Shown: positions 32,014 through 43,107, numbered from the stretch's first letter. The stretch is 64,000 nt of DNA from Cordylochernes scorpioides (GCA_030710605.1 CP092886.1:48213794-48277793), one strand, 5' to 3'. Numbers and translations: made by a program. The notes: a model not told the origin generated them from the sequence alone.

Positions 32014-32109
32014 AAATAAAAACATAAGCCTCCAGGGAAAAGTTTCTTTTAAAAGCCCTGGAGGCTTATGTTTTTATTTTAATATTAATTCAAGGGATTA
32101 TTTGATCGA
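32014..32109. mobile_element. Penelope-terminus foldback inserted in a LINE
   Basis: AAAATAAAAACATAAGCC..CCAGGG (from 32014) is mirrored by CCCTGG..GGCTTATGTTTTTATTTT, with a loop containing AAAAGTTTC. The same terminal sequence borders the Penelope-like element at 33990. The insertion is flanked by the direct repeat ACAGATTAGATTA (32001-32013 and 32110-32122), a credible target-site duplication. Confidence 0.6.
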
Positions 32110-32820
32110 ACAGATTAGATTAATTGATCTTTTCAATAATTCAGATTTACCTGGAATATATCTCCCAAAATACGGAAATGTACATCTTTTGCTATACGCA
32201 GACGACACTGTCCTGATTGGTGAATCTAAAAATAATCTTCAAATAAAAATCAATATGCTAAAAAGATATTTTGAAAGAAATCTATTAACCTTGAATGAAA
32301 ATAAGTATTAACCTTTTGAATGAAAATAAGTGAAAAATTATTATTTTCAGAAACGACGGTCGATTAGCACAAAATGACAAATGGTTTTGGGTTGAGCGGC
32401 AGCTGTCTGTTACTACAAAATATCAATACTTAGGATACCCGCTTACAACTGCAAACTCACTAAATAAAGTATCGGCATATTACAAGGACAAAGCCCTGGC
32501 AGCAATTGGAGCCGTATGGGAGGTCTTGACAAAATCCAAGATGAATTCTTTAAATGCGGCAATGAAATTATTTGATTCGACAATCTTGCCTCACATGTTA
32601 TACGCCGCACCCTTTTTGGGCACTTGACAAAATAAAAGTAGTTGACCAAGTTCAGAACAGCTTTCTAAGACGCTACCTGAATTTAACAAAATATACTCCG
32701 GGATTTATGCTGAGAATGGAGTGCGGACGAATATCACTGAAAGTTGTCATTATTAAATAGTTTTTGAGATTTTCGGTGAGGATCATGAAAATGGAAGAAA
32801 TTATAGTCACTTTTTAAATA
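32110..32820 (+). pseudogene. LINE RT fragment, relative of 25.9 kb
   Basis: Conceptual reading LIDLFNNSDLPGIYLPKYGN, then LLLYADDTVLIG (RT catalytic motif), LLTLNENK, a local 22-bp tandem duplication at about 32285-32335 that breaks the frame, then WFWVERQLSVTTKYQYLGYPLT, LPHMLYAAPF and the LTKYTPGFMLRMECGRISL block. It matches the 25.9-kb ORF2 motif for motif. At least two frameshifts; truncated at both ends. Confidence 0.65.
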
Positions 32821-33514
32821 CTCTAAAAATTCAATAGCAGCAGAACTATATCTACTTACAAATACTCCTCTGGTAATTAAAAGACATATTGTGCAACTGA
32901 GACTCTTATGAGTGTTATTCCAGAAAATCGATCCAAGCGCTGTAATAACAGAATACAAGACGAAATCATGCATACAATATTTGGCTGCTCTTGCCGGAAG
33001 AAACAAAGAGGGAACTCTTGGGTGATCTATCCTTTTTCTCAATCTGATAGTTAACAAATATATAACTGGATGAATGCAATAATGTTTGATCAAGGTCTTC
33101 TTTTTGGTTTAAATAGATTCTACAAGGCCGCGGTCACCATTCGGAGGAGATTAATAGAATCGACGAATGTCGTGGTCCATTTGGATGAGGAAAGCGAAGA
33201 CTAGAACGCGGCTGATTCAACACTAGCCTTTCAGTGAAATGCTAACCATTGACGTATGCACGAAGGAATGTGTGGCCACTGGACCGGTGTGCTGTTGTTG
33301 GGTACTTAGACTGAACAAACACATAGAAATCTCAGAACTAAACACCAACGATCCCCATGATTTATCAACATATTGCTTAGATCGGTCATCATTTAACATA
33401 TCAGAAACAAATGCCACTCCAAAAATAACAAATATCAATGGTTAATCTTGGAACCTCTCATATCTAATGAATATTGTAGCATAAACATAAATATTGATTT
33501 ACCATCACAATATA
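32821..33514. other. No gene recognised
   Basis: May contain further degraded LINE sequence to about 33100. Nothing else is readable. Confidence 0.3.
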
Positions 33515-33711
33515 CAAGGTGCGTTCATTAATTTCCAGAACTGGTTAAAAAATAAAATAAATAAAAAGCAAAATATATATTTTTTCATATACAGAGTTAA
33601 ATATTGGACATTCGACCACACCTAACTGAAGCACGAGTCTCGAGGCGCACGCGCCGATCTAAAAATAGAACAAAACAATTTCCTTGTAAGGTTCGAATTT
33701 ATAATTTTAAA

Positions 33712-33990
33712 ATGGCCATTTTCGAAGAGCAGAGAATCTGCATTAAGTTTTGTTTTAAATTGAAAAAAAGTGCTACTGAGACGTATGAATTGTTTAAAGA
33801 AGCTTTTGGCGATGCAGCTTTATCCCATTCAAGAAATTTTGAATGGTTTTCACGCTTCCTAAAAGGTCGGGAAAAGGTAAACGATGATCAGCATACTGGG
33901 CGTCCAAGATCATTACGTTGCGAGGAAAACAAGCTCAAAATAAAGGAATTAATTAAATCTAACAGAAGAATTTCTTTTGATAAAATAATC
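33712..33990 (+). pseudogene. mariner transposase, N-terminal part
   Basis: Best start is MAIFEEQRICIKFCFK, the usual mariner opening. It contains the helix-turn-helix DNA-binding region (KKSATETYELFKEAFGDAALS.. FEWFSRFLKGREKVNDD) and the linker GRPRSL, then NKLKIKELIKSNRRISFDKI. This part binds the inverted repeats. The frame runs into the Penelope-like insert about 90 residues in. No stop occurs before that, so the N-terminal third itself looks intact. Confidence 0.8.
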
Positions 33991-35095
33991 CCTTGAATTA
34001 ATATATTAAAATAAAAACATAAAACTTCCAGGGAAAAGTTTCTTTTAAAATATTTTTTATTTAAAAAATACCTCGAGCTTTCGGGCAAGTACGCCCTTCT
34101 ACGGGAGAAATTGCATTATATGATTAATACGCCAATAAAATATGATTTAAAATTAAATAAAGTCTATTCACTGTTTACATTTGTTTGAAAGCATGATCAA
34201 ACGCGGGCTTCTATTGCGCGTGCTTCATCTGGGGGTTATGGGCTGGGCTCAGGGAATATAATGTTATAAATTTCTGGAATATCTATTCTTCTGTTAATGC
34301 TATTGTGCTTTCTGGATATGATGGATTCTATTACAAGTCTCTGTAGTCTATTGGGGATGTTGGAGTAATGGGTCTTTGGTTCTGATAGGGAGAAGGAATG
34401 GCCTGTTTCTCTTATATGTTGGTATACTAAAGATCTACTGTCTTGATTATCGATATTTCGTTTATGTTCTGATACTCTAATATTCAAATGTCTGCCAGTT
34501 TCGCCGACATATTTGGTTTTGCATTCGTTGCATTCTATGGAGTATATGGCATTCTTAATATTGGAAGGATAATCAATGGTATTGTTCTTTGTTATGGGGT
34601 TTCTTAGTAACGAATTTAAATTAGGTGAGTTTCTGAAAAAGGTTTTGATTCCAAATTTCTTCAGATGACGGGCTATAGAAACAGATACTGGTGAATAGGG
34701 AATACTGCTAATGGATTTATAGATTGGGGAATTCTGAATTTCAGAGGGGCTATAGAAATGTCTCAGAATAAACGATAAAGGATATTGACAAGTCTTTAGA
34801 TTTCTTATAATATTCTGAGTTTCTTCAGTTTTAAAGGTTTGAAGTGAGCAGTGGCTATGGATACGTTTAGTTAAGGTCTTTACCGTATTGATTTTATGGC
34901 TGAGTGGGCAGTAGGAGGAAAAACGGATATAGTCGGGGTTGAAGGATGGCTTATAATAAACAGTTGTTTGGAATTGATTCTGTATGCGAATAATTTTTAT
35001 ATCTAGAAAAGGCAGGCTATTGTTTGTTTCTTTTTCAAATGTGAAGTTTAGGTTAGGATGGTAACTGTTGAGTCTTTCTAGAATGTTCTTGATTT
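33990..35095 (-). mobile_element. Penelope-like element, 5'-truncated, nested in mariner
   Basis: Minus-strand element with coding 34236-35095 and about 240 bp of 3' non-coding terminal repeat reaching 33990. The terminal part has CGAGCTTTCGGGCAAGTACG and the TTCCAGGGAAAAGTTTC block shared with 32014-32109. The mariner resumes at about 35095 (YLGIMRRLREAV). Confidence 0.75.
34236..35095 (-). pseudogene. Penelope-like RT C-terminus and GIY-YIG endonuclease
   Basis: I read one open frame on the minus strand from about 35095 to 34236. It starts in the end of the RT (NILERLNSYHPNLNFTFEKE, then LPFLDIKIIRI, YYKPSFNPDYIRFSSYCPLS), passes a linker (RHFYSPSEIQ, ARHLKKFGIKTFF) and ends in a GIY-YIG nuclease: YSIECNECKTKYVGETGRHL (CxxC then Y-V-G), RVSEHKRNI, HIRETGHSFS and the tail NSINRRIDIPEIYNIIF. 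In Penelope-like elements this nuclease opens the target for RT. The N-terminal RT with its catalytic residues is missing. Confidence 0.75.
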
Positions 35096-35352
35096 ATTTG
35101 GGGATAATGAGGCGCTTAAGGGAGGCAGTGCGCCTTAAAAGACCTGAAAGATGGCAAAACAATGACTGGATACTCCACGTCGATAATGCGCGGCCGCCCA
35201 CAGCCCAAGTTGTTTTGCAGTTCTTGGCCAAGCATTCAACCATACAGATCCCTCATCCACCCTATTCCCCCGACTTAGCCCCCAATGACTTTTTCCTCTA
35301 TCCTAAATTGAAAATGAAGTTAAAAGGAAGGAAATTGACAACGTTGATATAA
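35095..35352 (+). pseudogene. mariner transposase, C-terminal part
   Basis: Continues the transposase after the insertion: YLGIMRRLREAVRLKRPERW, then WILHVDNARPPTAQ (second catalytic Asp) and IPHPPYSPDLAPNDFFLYPKLK (third Asp, spacing as in DD34D mariners), then LKGRKL. A TAA at 35350 stops it early. The first catalytic Asp and roughly 100-120 residues are absent, so the gene is dead irrespective of the insertion. Confidence 0.8.
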
Positions 35353-35548
35353 TACAAGCTGAATCGAAGGCAACATTGAGGAACCTCTCAAAAAGTGATT
35401 TTATCTCCTGCTTCGGCAATTGGAAAAAAAGATGGAACAGGTGTATTGAGGCAGGAGGGGCATATTTTGAAAAATATTAAATTATTTAATTTATTTATTT
35501 TTTTTTCAAAGATACAGAGCAGTCCTGGAAATTAATGAACGCACCTTG

Positions 35549-35801
35549 TATATTGTTGCACCAGGTTGCGGCTTGGCAGACTCTTCAGCCTTGATTCTCT
35601 CCTGTGCTGGGTCTTGCATCTTACCAGAGCGTGTTTCAACCATCTTACAAATTTATAAAAGGGAATAATGAGATAAGTCTACTTTATGTAGCCACCAGAA
35701 TAATTTATTTATTTTCTCACATCAAAGAGAGCAGTGAAGTCAGTGTACCTAAATACAAATGATGATAATCAAAATATGTTTTAAAATAAATATCATAGAA
35801 T
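35549..35801. other. Unassigned flank of mariner
   Basis: No recognised feature up to the gap. Confidence 0.4.
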
Positions 35802-35901
35802 NNNNNNNNNNNNNNNNNNNNNNNNNNNNNNNNNNNNNNNNNNNNNNNNNNNNNNNNNNNNNNNNNNNNNNNNNNNNNNNNNNNNNNNNNNNNNNNNNNN
35901 N
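35802..35901. other. Assembly gap (100 N)
   Basis: Exactly 100 N; bordered on the right by TTA repeats. Confidence 0.98.
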
Positions 35902-35920
35902 TTATTATTATTATTATTAT

Positions 35921-36465
35921 TTTGAAAACCATTTAGTTGTTTCAAAATCAATATAGTTTAAATAGATAGCAGCTTTTCCACCCAACCACAGAGGTACCCG
36001 CCCCAGCGCATTAACCCTTGAAATTGCCTGAGTTGAGTGAGTGACTGCGATGGATCTTGAATGCGATGCCCATATTCTCAGTAAGAATAAGATTAAATAG
36101 GTTTATAAAAAAATAATCCAAAATGCTAGCATGTAAATATTTTCTGAAAAAATAAAAGAGCACATCGAAATTGGGCAAACATATGTGTTTGCTAATGACT
36201 GCGACTGCATTTTAAACGATAAAAAAAAAAAAAAAAAAAAAAAAAAAACAGAACAAAAATTAACAAAAAATACGAAAGCCATTATTTACATACAGTAACG
36301 CTAATTTTGTAAAGTTTTTTAAAATTGCAATGTGTGTACTTAACGTAACTTAATAACGAAAATTTCTCTATCGATACTCAATACTTTTGTAAAAAAAAGT
36401 AACACTCGTGTATAAAAAGATATTAAAAAAAAAGTACGCAAGCAACTTGAAAAAAAAAGCAGCTC
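35921..36465 (-). mobile_element. Helitron fragment (internal part)
   Basis: Matches internal sequence of the Helitron copies at 4734 and 58932 (AAATTGCCTGAGTTGAGTGA, CGACTGCATTTTAAACGAT, ACAGTAACGCTAATTTTG) with an A-run expansion at about 36221-36248. Both ends are missing; the right edge is replaced by the GC-rich LINE. Confidence 0.65.
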
Positions 36466-38935
36466 TTCGTCTTCGCTTCAGGGAAACGTCGTCGAAACTT
36501 TCTACGACAGCGCAGGTCGAATAATTACGGGACCAGCGGTGAGATAAATGGCTTTCGTCAACCTAAAGGAGCGCTTTTCCCACCCTTCGTGCTCATCGGA
36601 GCACATCGATTGCTTCCTCCTAGCTATGGGATCGGCGAGGAAGAGATTTTTGCTGCCATCGGCCGTCTGCCAACTGGGAAAGCGGCCGCGTGGGATGACT
36701 TGCCTTGCGAGCTCTTCAGGGGTTTCGAAGATTTCTTCGCGAGTGCGCTCCGTCGGGTCTTCGAGGCGTCCCAGTTCTGCGGCGCTCTGCCCTCTTCCAT
36801 GCGGCGCAGCGAAATTTACCCGATAGAAAAACCACACGGTGGTTCAGGCCTAGCCGGACTTCGACCTCTATCATTGCCAACCGACGGACTACAGAGTCAT
36901 CAGCGGGGTTCTCTACTGGCGACTACGACGTCATCTCCTGGATATCGTACCTGAATGCCAGAGCAACGCCGTTCCAGGTAGAACACCAGCCTGTAACATA
37001 GCCCGCGTAACTGACGAAGTTGCCACTGCCTGCAGAGATGAAACCCCGCTGGCAGTTGTCGCCACCGACTTAGAGTCAGCGTTTGACACGCTAGACAGAG
37101 GCTTCCTGGTGTCAATTCTTCTCTCCGTCGGTCTGCCGCTGGTCTTCGTGGGGTGGGTGAGTGCTTCTGCTCTACGCTGGGGCCGAGGCGAAGGCGAGAA
37201 TAGAAGGAATTGGAATAACTCCCCTGTTTCACATGCTCAACGGAGTGAGGCAAGGATGCGCTGCCAGCTCAGCGTTCTTCACCATCTCCACCGGTCCCCT
37301 CCTGCTTCGCAAGGAGCAGCTACTCGGCTGGGATAATGTCCTGGCGTACGCCGACGACATCGTCCTACTTATCCGCGAGGATGGGCAGCTAGAGGTCGTC
37401 AAGAAGATCTTCGAGTACTTCAGGCGTGCGTCAGGAATAAGAGTCAACTTCGGCAAGAGCCAGGGCCTCTGGTGCGGGAGATGGAGGAACCACACCGACT
37501 CCCCGTTGGACATCTTCTGGAACAGGAAGAAAATCAAATCCTAGGGACCATAGTGACCTCTGGTGTGGGAACTTTGGCTTAAGACCAACATCTGCAGGAG
37601 TTACTGGAGAGGGCCTTTGCTAAGTGGTTCCCCCTTGTCCGCGGTCTCTCACTTGCTGGTCGAGCAAAACGGCCAGTAGCCTGGTGCTCTCGGCCATCTA
37701 CTATCACCTCCAGACTTACCTGCCCAGCGAGACCACCATCGCAAGACTGCAGGTAAGATTGGCCCGATTCGTATGGGGGCACGATCGAACCTCATGACTT
37801 CCCGGCAGCATTCTAGCGCGGCCAATCTCCGTGGGAGGCATGGGAATTCTCGACGTCGGCACTCAGCTCCGGCTTTCGTGCCTCAAGGGCGTCCAGACAG
37901 CACTGCGTGGAGGCCGCAACTCTCACTCTTGGCTCGCCGAGAGCGGGTTGTGGCTGTCTCCTGCGTCTACCCCTGGCACCTGGCTTCCCCCGCGGCGTCG
38001 TCGGAGTCTTCACCTCTTCGAAGCTGCCGCGGATATCCTAGAGCTGAACAACCGGATCCTACAACCAGCACTCCTCCAGGCTCTTCGAGTCGTGGGCGAC
38101 TGCCGTTTCCTGCGGCCCCCTGAGCTCCTGGCTCCTACAAGATGGGGGCTGGCGCATTGGAGAACTAACCGGGCTACTACAAATATCACCATCGCTACGC
38201 GTGGCGCCCTCACAGACGTCGCTTCTCTGGGGATCTTTGCTCACGCCTGGTCACCCTAGAATGCCCGGAGACGTTATCGTGTCGCTAGCCTGGCGAACGC
38301 AATCGCGGTGCGCGGGACGACCAACGCCTTCCAGCGCCTAACAACCGCACTGTCCACCGCATGCTGGAGCGCCCATGCCTGGCTGCACTGCCCATCACCC
38401 AGCTGCTAGGACGGTGGCTCTCCCACGTCAGCATCCCCATCTCTATCAGCTGGTCTTCTCTCCGGCGATGTGCCTTCTCGGGGCACAATGCTGACGTTGC
38501 CGTGCGGCTGGCCCTGCACGCCATTCCCCATCCAGCACACCCGGCCTCAGCCCGGGAGTCCTGCATCGCCTGTGGGTCCGGAGACCTGTCACTGTTTCTG
38601 TAGGCGGATCAGGCCAGTCATCGTGGAGGCCCTCAACATCATCCAGCGGCCCCCTGACCTGCAGAGGTGGATCTTTGGGCATGACCTGGAGGACGACACC
38701 TTGGCCATCATGGCGTCTGCCAAGACCCGCATCTACAAGCACTTCCTGGGCCTGGAGATGCAGGGAGTCCAGGGCGACCCCCTCATCGTCTGGAGGAGGA
38801 CCTTATCAAGATGGTGGAGCCTCCCTAGCTCCTAAAATAATTGTAGATTCCCATATTTTATTCATTTTTATTATATATATATTTGTAGAATTGACTAATT
38901 GTCAATAAAATTATTTCAAATGTCAATGTCTACCG
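36466..38935 (+). mobile_element. GC-rich APE-type LINE, copy 1 (5'-truncated)
   Basis: Begins within the linker before RT, carries degraded RT and C-terminal domain, and ends with a short 3' UTR with CAATAAAATTATTTC near 38900. The next copy follows directly in the same orientation with a homologous 3' end at 41665. Confidence 0.7.
36589..38835 (+). pseudogene. LINE ORF2, RT and C-terminal domain, multiply frameshifted
   Basis: Reading across frames: IGRLPTGKAAAWDDLPCELF and LAGLRPLSLPT (RT motifs 1-2, 36650-36880), VATDLESAFDTLDRGFL (first catalytic Asp, about 37060), HMLNGVRQGCAASSAFF, VLAYADDIVLLIR (catalytic DD, about 37345), RVNFGKSQGLWCG, then a C-terminal domain with VGGMGILDVGTQLRLSCLKG (37831 on), a Cys motif CIACGSGDLSL and the end FLGLEMQGVQGDPL..RWWSLPSS. 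Several stops and shifts kill it. The style resembles the Tx1/L1 group, an inference from motif order only. Confidence 0.65.
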
Positions 38936-38995
38936 GTAGACTACCCTGCTGGTCCAGGTAGCGCCGGAGGAAAGCAGCCCTCCCCTTCGAACACC

Positions 38996-39442
38996 ATGCC
39001 GGCTGTAACACCATCGCCAGCCGCAGCTTCAGCATCAACTCCAGCTGCATCGCCAGCTCCACCTGTAGCTCCTTCAACTGCTGCAGAGACCCTACCTGCT
39101 GCTTTTATGGAACCAGTCCCTCCTACATCAAAGGTGTCCAGGACGTTCGGAAGAGACAATCATCTTCACAGAAAAAGCTCAACCAGATTCGGCATCAACT
39201 CAACGAACTCCTTGAGCGCATTCTCAGCAACATCTTGGACCAGTCTGGGCTCGAAAGAGGTTGTCTTGGAGGCACTAACCTCTATCCCCGGTCTGAAGAG
39301 CCTGCAAAACAAGATGGGGAGCGAGCAGAAGACCGCGCTCAACAATACTGCCCAGAAGCTGATCGACGCCCTGCCCGACTCCAACTCCGCTATTTACAAG
39401 CGCCTATCGGACGTCCGTGTCAAGACGAGGAGCGCCCAATGA
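38996..39442 (+). pseudogene. LINE ORF1 (partial)
   Basis: 148 codons. Residues 1-45 are a low-complexity Ala/Pro/Ser stretch; the rest is helical and polar (EVVLEALTSIPGLKSLQNKM, LNNTAQKLIDALPDSN). No zinc knuckle is seen. The stop TGA (39440-39442) overlaps the ATG of the next frame as ATGA, the arrangement used for re-initiation in some LINEs. The true N-terminus may be upstream and lost at the junction with copy 1. Confidence 0.5.
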
Positions 39443-40009
39443 GCTTCCTTCAGGCATCCATCAACGCCCGCGGACTCGCCGTTGGCGAGAGGAGCATTGA
39501 GCTCTGTCACTTCCTGCATCCACATCGCGTAGACGTCGCCTTTGTCCAGGAGACCAACGCCAGGTCGAAGGACGCCATTAAAAATCTGTGTCTGGGCTAC
39601 AGCGCCGTTATTGTGCCCCTCCCCCCCCCCCCCCCCCCCCGCAGCCCTCAGAGGTTCGGGCCTCGCCTACCTTTTCGCCCCGGGGGTCGCTGTCCTGCGG
39701 CAGCGCGTCCTGTGGCCGGGCAACATCTCCATCGACGTCCGTGGCCAGGAAGTGCGCATGATCAACTGTCACCTTTCACACATCCCTCGCGAGCGGCTCG
39801 AACAGCTGGAGTCCATCACGGCAGCCGCGATCCAGGAAGTAGCCTGGGTGGTGGGCGACCTCAACATCGACGAACAAAGCACGAACGACACAACATCCGG
39901 CTCGGTGGAGGCCCTCACGGAGCTGATGGATCAGACATCCCTCATCGATGTGGCTACCCTCTTTGACGCTAGAAACCTCCCATCCAGAGTGGCCTACTGC
40001 GACATCTGA
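39439..40009 (+). pseudogene. LINE ORF2: AP-endonuclease domain (frameshifted at poly-C)
   Basis: Starts MSFLQASINARGLAVGER and reads VDVAFVQETNARS (catalytic Glu of APE-type endonucleases) before a 20-base C run (39621-39640). The homologous reading then moves to another frame: YLFAPGVAVLRQRV, MINCHLSHIPRERLEQ, WVVGDLNIDE (the GDxN motif) and LTELMDQTSLIDV. It ends at a stop at 40007-40009, where the family would continue. The final SDH-type motif is missing. The nuclease nicks the target for TPRT. Confidence 0.65.
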
Positions 40010-40060
40010 ATCTATCTATGGAGAAGCTGGTCCAAGATCAAGGCCGAACTCCTGGCAGAG

Positions 40061-41590
40061 GTGAGATCCCTCCATGTCCCACGCATCGCTGATGACAATC
40101 ACATTGCGCGCACCAGGGGTTTTTTGCAGGCCAAACTAGAGGAAGCGTCGTCAGCAGCCGATTATCCATCGCTGCCCGATCTCGGGCGTTCGCTTCGAGC
40201 CCGACGGCCCGCTGGCACGAACATCCGCGATGAGAATGTAAACATCATCGAAGGCGGGGAGCTCCGACAACGAGCATTCTCTATCTTCTAGCGCCGCTTT
40301 GCTCGTGGCTCCAGCGACCCCATCGCCTTCGCTGAGTTTATCCGGGGGACAACCACCACCTTCACCCTGGAAGATGATGATCCACTGCTGCGCCCTGAGA
40401 TCACCGGCTCAGAGATCGCGGTGACCATCCGTCGACTGCCCGGCCATCCGCTCGGAAGGGCTCCCGGGTGGGGCGACTTGCCCAGTGAGTTCCTGATCGC
40501 CTACGAAAATTTCTTCGTAGAGGCTCTAAGGCGAGTCTTCGAGGCCTCCCAACTCCGCGTGGCCTCCCAACTCCGCATGGCCTTGCCTTTATCGTTCCGG
40601 CGCAGCACCATCTGCCTCGTCCCCAAGTACAACGGTGGCCCCGGGCTCAGCGGCTTCAGACCAATATCTCTCCCCACGGCGGACTACCGCGTCCTGTGCA
40701 ACATCCTCCTCCAGCGTCTGCGGCCCCATCTTCCCGTCTTGGAACCTCGGTGCCAGACGTACGCAGTCCCGGGAATATCTCCCAGTTGGAACGCGGCGTG
40801 AATAACCGACGAGGTCGATTATGGCTGAGAGGAACGGGTCGGAGCTGGCTGTCATCTCGACGGACCTAGAATCCGCCTTCGACACCCTGAACCAGTGCTT
40901 TCTTGTGTCCCTGATGGTCTCCCTGCGGTTGCCACCTGTCTTTATCAAGTGGTTTCTCCTCCTGTATGCCGGGGCGGACGCGGCGGTGCGAGCCGGAGGC
41001 CTTCACACAAAGCCCTTCCATCTGCTAAACGGGGGTGAGGAAGGGCTGCGCTGTCAGCGCCGCTGTGTTCAGTCTCGCCACTGGCCCTCTCTTGGTGCGC
41101 CTTGAGCGAGCGCTTGGCCCCGGAAACGTCCTCGCCTACGCCGACGACATCGTGCTGCTCATCAGGCGCGACGAGCTCTTCGACGTGGTGAGCACTATCT
41201 TCGAGGACCTCCGGCCTGGCTTCGGGAATAAGTGTCAACTTCGCAAAGAGCAGGGGCCTATGGTGCGGCGCTTTGCGGGCCCTCACCGACGCGCCGCTCG
41301 GCATCCCCTGGACATCGGGGCAGCTACGGGTACTGGGTTGCATTATAACACAAGCAAGGACATCCTCCGCCCAGGAACAACATCTCCTCGTACTGCTCGA
41401 CTTTCAGAGCTGGATCTTCGGGCATGACCAGGAGAACGACGCCCTGGCCATCCTGTCGTCTTCCAAGACAATCATCTATAAGCACTTACCCTGGGCCTGG
41501 AGATGCAGAGGGTCCAAGAAGACCCCCTCCTGGTCTGGAGCAAAATCTTCTCTAGATGGTGGAGCCTCCCCAGCTCATAAACCATTGTAA
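40061..41590 (+). pseudogene. LINE ORF2: linker and RT, decayed
   Basis: Readable pieces: DNHIARTRGFLQAKLEEASS (40090), an in-frame TAG at 40289, FAEFIRGTTTTFTLEDDDPLL, RAPGWGDLPSEF, LSGFRPISLPTADYRVL, CQTYAVPGISPSWN followed by TGA (40801). After a shift: LAVISTDLESAFDTLNQCFL (catalytic Asp), FHLLNG, RKGCAVSAAVF, VLAYADDIVLLIR (catalytic DD, about 41135), then further shifts to LRVLGCIITQA and a jump to the C-terminal end. Four or more lesions. Confidence 0.65.
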
Positions 41591-41665
41591 ATTCTCATTA
41601 CTTTTCATTTATTCATTTAAAATGTATTATTGACTAGATGTCAATAAAAGTGTTTCTATTCTCTA

Positions 41666-42599
41666 TATCTCTAATTGGAAGACAATTTTATTTCAAGGTT
41701 TTTGTCCGCCGTATCATCGATGTTCAAAAATCATTGTATAACGTACTCGGCCTCAAAGGTGTCCATTGTATTCTGCCGCTCATTGGCTCTTTCTAGTGGT
41801 GACGCATGCTTAGTTCATTTATTTTCTTTCGTCTTAGAGTGTGGAAGGCTAGGTCTCTCCGGCTGCAAACAACGCCAGTCGGTCACCTTACCCAGGTGCC
41901 CTTTCTGACCTTATTGATCGATCGGACGCATGCGCGAACTCGCCGGAGAAGACGTTCGATTTCCTTCTAAGAAGCAGAAGAACCGCCATCATCTCTCGAT
42001 CGATCGCGCCATTTTCCTGAGCCCAAAAGGTTGCACCGGATGAAATTTGCCAGCTAGTTTAAAAATTTAAATAGTATTTTTAAAGCACCATTTATAAATA
42101 TATTTCACTTACAATATATTGATTAAAAAATAATGTGACGTGTTTTTTACGTAAAAATGAACAAAATAAAACATACTCGTATACTAGTTTTTTTTTCATT
42201 AAAAGCATCGAATCAAGTGTTAAATGTTTTAATTTAAAACATCAAATATCTCGCAAGTGTTAAATGTTTTCAAATTAATGAATCAAATCAAGTGCTATTT
42301 TATTAATATAGTTTATATTTTAAAAATACCAGATAAACACCATTAAGATAACAATGCTATTTACATAAAATTGACTTGAAACTGAACAGACGTGGAGGAC
42401 ACCTTGTGGACCTACTACCATCTTTTACACTCAGTTTCCCAAACATCATCCAACTTGGTGTTTTGATCAGATAATTGTGTCTTCTCTACTCTTTGGATCT
42501 CGACCAGCAAAAATATTCCATAAACGTCTACTTCCAGAATTAAGTACATACGCGTAGAGTTGAACCCACGTATATATGAAACTAGAAATGTAGTTTTAA
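41666..42599. other. No gene recognised; GC-richer part at 41.7-42.05 kb
   Basis: The first 380 bp are GC-richer and hold GATCGATCGGACGCATGCGC and CTCGATCGATCGCG palindromes. Without an open frame or known motif the role is unknown. The remainder is AT-rich. Confidence 0.3.
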
Positions 42600-42835
42600 A
42601 TGAGGTCAGGTATTTTATCAAAAACAAAATAGGCATATCCTGACCGCTCATGAGCGTTTTAGATGGCAGAGCGTCATCTAGTAGAACAGAAATAAACTGG
42701 GTCGTCCAAATATCAGGGAATGGGTTAATATAAATGTTTAGTTGATTTCTGTGGCGCTTAGTTTTAGCGTCTATTTTGCCGGGAAAGGCGACCTTTATTT
42801 TTATAGATAAATTTCCTCCCGACAAAATTTACATA
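42600..42835 (-). repeat. Family B retrozyme fragment joined to palindromic repeat piece
   Basis: AGGCATATCCTGACCGCTCATGAGCG..GATGGCAGAGCGTCATCTAGTAG is a diverged family B 3' part. It is followed by TCGTCCAAATATCAGGGAATGG in inverted sense and by TTGCCGGGAAAGGCG..TTTCCTCCCGAC, the repeat found around 9400. No hammerhead core remains. Confidence 0.55.
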
Positions 42836-43107
42836 TATATAACAAAGCTGCGGGACAATGGTGTTCATGTACCAGAAGAGGCACCTCTCCCTTTAAATGA
42901 TCGTTCAAATTTACCATACAGGTGGTTATGAAATCGAATACTGTACCACTGTACTAATGAGGGACAAACCCCTAAATTATAGTATACAGGTTGGCTTTTT
43001 GTCTGAATTTGTCAAAACTGGTGGTGTGGGGCTGATAATTTATCATCACTAGTAAAGTTTTTCTACTAGGGTGATGCATAGTGTCATCGGTCTGATGCGC
43101 ATTTAAA
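42836..43107. other. No gene recognised
   Basis: AT-rich, unassigned. Confidence 0.4.

Larger units (their letters stand above)
33515..35548 (+). mobile_element. mariner transposon, interrupted by a Penelope-like element
   Basis: Terminal inverted repeats CAAGGTGCGTTCATTAATTT at 33515 and its complement ending at 35548 agree over about 29 bp with one mismatch. TA dinucleotides flank both ends (33513-33514, 35549-35550), the standard mariner target duplication. Inside are the N- and C-terminal parts of the transposase with a 1.1-kb Penelope-like insertion between them and the middle of the gene missing. Confidence 0.85.
38936..41665 (+). mobile_element. GC-rich APE-type LINE, copy 2 (internally deleted)
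   Basis: Contains the end of an upstream ORF, APE endonuclease, linker, most of RT and then a direct join to the final 3' segment, so most of the C-terminal domain is deleted. The 3' UTR has CAATAAAAG near 41642. Its last about 200 bp are homologous to copy 1 (IFGHDQENDALAILSSSKT; IFGHDLEDDTLAIMASAKT). Confidence 0.7.
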
